NCBI RefSeq assembly: GCF_000715075.1
Contig: NC_134085.1
Span: 138,770,060-138,834,059 of the forward strand
DNA: 64,000 bases
Source: Nicotiana tabacum
Taxonomy: Eukaryota; Streptophyta; Magnoliopsida; Solanales; Solanaceae
Direction of reading: 5' to 3'
Translations under genes and position numbers: made by a program
Notes under the pieces: model-generated
Database searches by the model: none
What the model saw: the letters and a program-made list of their open reading frames with translations, nothing else
What the model was told of the DNA's origin: nothing
In this document: positions 62,301-64,000 of the stretch, piece by piece
Layout of the letters: the number at the start of each line of letters is the position of its first letter
Position numbering within the stretch: the stretch's first letter is position 1

Positions 62301-62983
62301 GGGTAGGGGGGTGGTTTGGACACTTAAATACTGGAAACCTCGTTAGTTCCGGACCGTTGGATTGATGAGATCCAACGGTCCTGATCCAAGGGCCCTGAAA
62401 CGACGCCGTTTCATTTAAAGGGGGGGGCAGACCGGGTAGGGACTTGGGCTGGACTCACTTTAAAATGTTTGATGCGTTTGGGCCTGAAATATTTGGTGTA
62501 TTTGGCCCAAATTTCGGGTCTCAAACAAGACCCCCTCTATTATTCTTTTAAACAATAATTTTCCATTTTTCATTTTGCAATCTTGTATTTTTTTGTATTT
62601 ATTTTCTGATTTTTTCAAAGATGTGAAATTAAACTAACAATTAAGCTACAACCAATTAATGCCTAAAATTAACTTGATAACTATTTGCGACTGTCTCACA
62701 ATTAAAATAATAAAAACGTTAAAGTGAACTATTATTGTCATTTTCTTCATATCCTATTCCAAAACAGGTTAATCCTTAATTAATACTAAAGTATAAAATT
62801 AAATCCTAAGTGCAGAAAAATGCGTATTTTTGTATTTTATAAAATTAACACGCACAAATAAAATGCAAAAATTATCAGAAGATGACACCAAAAACGCACA
62901 AAAATTGTAAAAACAAAAGAAAAATTATTTTGTTTGGGATTTTGGGAATTATTCATATATAGGGCAAAAATCACGTACTCACA
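59351..62983 (-). mobile_element. Ogre/Tat-like solo LTR, 3.6 kb, inside the Tnt1-like element
   Basis: Plus-strand ends are TGTCACACCTCC and AAAAATCACGTACTCACA, the inverse of the ends of the LTR at 7297-11242. The inner block 59420-59640 (GAGTCGCCACTTGGGAG, GCATTCCCGAGTACCG) matches 10990-11170 inverted. No internal region, primer site or purine tract adjoins it, and AAAGT/AAAGC flank it, so it is a solo LTR left after recombination. Short readings inside (60629-60844) are not genes. A near-perfect hairpin lies at 61874-61915. Confidence 0.88.
61874..61915. repeat. Hairpin with 18-bp stem and 6-base loop
   Basis: CCCCTAACCATGTGTTCT faces AGAACACATGGTTAAGGG across the loop TACACG, with one mismatch in 18. 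Confidence 0.9.
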
Positions 62984-64000
62984 AAAGCCATTCTTAATAA
63001 GAAGTCCAACAGAGACTAAATTCTTCCTAATCTCGGGAACATGAAGGACGTTGTTCAAAGTCACCACTTTGTCGGAAGTCATTTTGAGAAATATCTTCCC
63101 ACATCTTTCAATCTTGGCCTTTGTAACATTTCCCATAGAAAACGTCTCATCGGGTCCAACAGGAGAATAAGTAGCAAAAGCTTCTCTAACAGCACAAACA
63201 TGGCGAGTGGCTCTAGAATCAATCCACCACTCTTTAGGATTGCCCACCAAGTTGCATTCGGAAAGCATGTCACACAAGTCATCAACATCATCATGCTTTT
63301 CAACCATGTTTGCTTGACCCTTCTTCTTGTCTTTCTTCGGAGCACGACACTCCGTAGATTTGTATTCGGTTTTTTCACAGTTGTAGCAATTTCCACTGAA
63401 CCGCTTCTTGCTTGGGTTGTGTTTCGATCCAGAAGTCTTCTTCCTCTTTTTGTTCTCTTCAACAATATTTGCTCCCATTATTGTCGAGTTTCCACGGGCT
63501 CTCTTTTCAACAACTTTATTGTCCTCTTCGATTCTCAACTGAACAATGAGATCTTCAAGGGACATCTCCTTGCATTTGTTTTTCAAGTAGTTTTTGAAGT
63601 CCTTCCACAAAGGAGGTAACTTCTCAATTATCGCTGCTACTTGGAATGCTTCATTGATGACAAGACCTTCAATGAAATTTTTGTTAGTAAAAATACTACG
63701 ATTACTACTTTCAACATCAGTATTAATTTGATTTATACCTTCAGCAAGGAGATCGTAAATAATCACTTGCAATTCCTGGACTTGGGTAATAACAAACTTG
63801 CTATCTACCATTTTGTAGTCCAAAAACTTTGCAGCAACGAACTTCTTCAACTCGACATCTTCGGTTTTGTACTTCTTTTCAAGCGTAGTCCACAGTTCTT
63901 TTGACGTTTCCACGCCACTGTAGACGTTATACAAAGCATCCTCCAGCCCGCTTAGAATATAATTCTTGCACAAAAAATCTGAATGCTTCCATGCTTCAAT
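62984..64000 (-). pseudogene. Tnt1-like gag-protease, cut by the solo LTR and the window edge
   Basis: The frame is open from the right edge to the solo LTR at 62983, beyond which the apparent last ~49 residues are LTR sequence. It contains copia Gag (LSGLEDALYNVY, LWTTLEKKY), a knuckle whose usual CX2CX4HX4C has Tyr in place of His (CYNCEKTEYKSTEC), and the protease site WWIDSRATRH in which the usual Gly after Asp-Ser is Arg. It ends at the LVSVGLLIKNG block, whose frame resumes past the solo LTR at 59350. Confidence 0.85.

Larger units (their letters stand above)
55214..64000 (-). mobile_element. Tnt1-like Ty1/copia element, decayed, 5' end beyond the window
   Basis: On the minus strand the order from the right edge is gag, protease, integrase, reverse transcriptase, RNase H, purine tract (complement of ATTCCCCACATG at 56050) and 3' LTR (56049 down to about 55214). 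The protein motifs are those of the Tnt1/Tork branch. The element is split by an Ogre-like solo LTR at 59351-62983. The 5' LTR lies past 64000, so LTR divergence and the target duplication cannot be measured. Confidence 0.85.

Noticed and set aside
62837..62983. C-terminal ~49 residues of the gag open frame
   Set aside because: These codons are solo-LTR sequence that happens to stay open; the copia protein continues beyond the LTR.
63041..63619. 192-codon plus-strand frame
   Set aside because: Antisense shadow of copia gag.

Overview
The window is nuclear plant DNA, almost certainly from a Solanaceae species and possibly Nicotiana. The reasons are GT-AG spliced genes whose products are plant-specific (a reticulon-like B protein, an F-box protein and a DAA1-type AAA ATPase), tRNA-derived SINEs of the TS/SolS kind, Stowaway and hAT MITEs, and several LTR retrotransposon families of the type that fills Solanaceae genomes. 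The species is an inference from repeat style only.

Layout. 1-1392 is an inverted, edge-cut LTR of an Ogre/Tat-like Ty3 family. 1393-3904 is a collapsed Ty1/copia element on the minus strand. 4096-4478 is a MITE and 4633-6959 a 2.3 kb element with long terminal inverted repeats. About 7060-11242 is the 3' end of an Ogre-like element (polypurine tract plus a 3.9 kb LTR). 11243-14820 holds small MITEs. 14821-25407 is a complete, young Tekay-like Ty3 chromovirus-type element with two 2,657-bp LTRs, the target duplication CTAAC, and two in-frame TAG codons in one gag-pol frame. 25413-29982 is gene-poor, with a SINE, a large MITE-like element and a tandem duplication.

The gene island spans 29983-36808 and 45908-54100. 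It contains a small unassigned protein (minus) divergent from a five-exon reticulon-like gene (plus, 254 aa), a six-exon F-box gene (minus, 312 aa) convergent with the reticulon gene, and a 16-exon AAA-ATPase gene (minus, 827 aa). For the three named genes I reconstructed all exons by joining GT-AG introns in a consistent reading frame; total lengths are multiples of three. From memory, F-box/AAA-ATPase and reticulon/AAA-ATPase pairs also lie close together in Arabidopsis, so the block may be ancestral. MITEs sit in introns of two of these genes.

Between the F-box and ATPase genes lies a Ty1/copia element (37245-42940) with LTRs differing at only 2 of 596 positions. Its gag is nearly whole and its pol is ruined. 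It contains a conspicuous series of small hairpins with variable stems but near-constant five-base loops (mostly CAGAA or CTGAA), present also in the LTRs. This is the most unusual structure in the window. The left LTR is preceded by a diverged copy of the element's own 3' internal end, not by ordinary target DNA.

55214-64000 is a Tnt1-like copia element on the minus strand, running off the right edge. It has lost several catalytic residues and is split by a 3.6 kb Ogre-like solo LTR (59351-62983) with a 5-bp target duplication.

Limits: all comparisons were made by eye, family names are from memory of typical motifs, and no searches were run.
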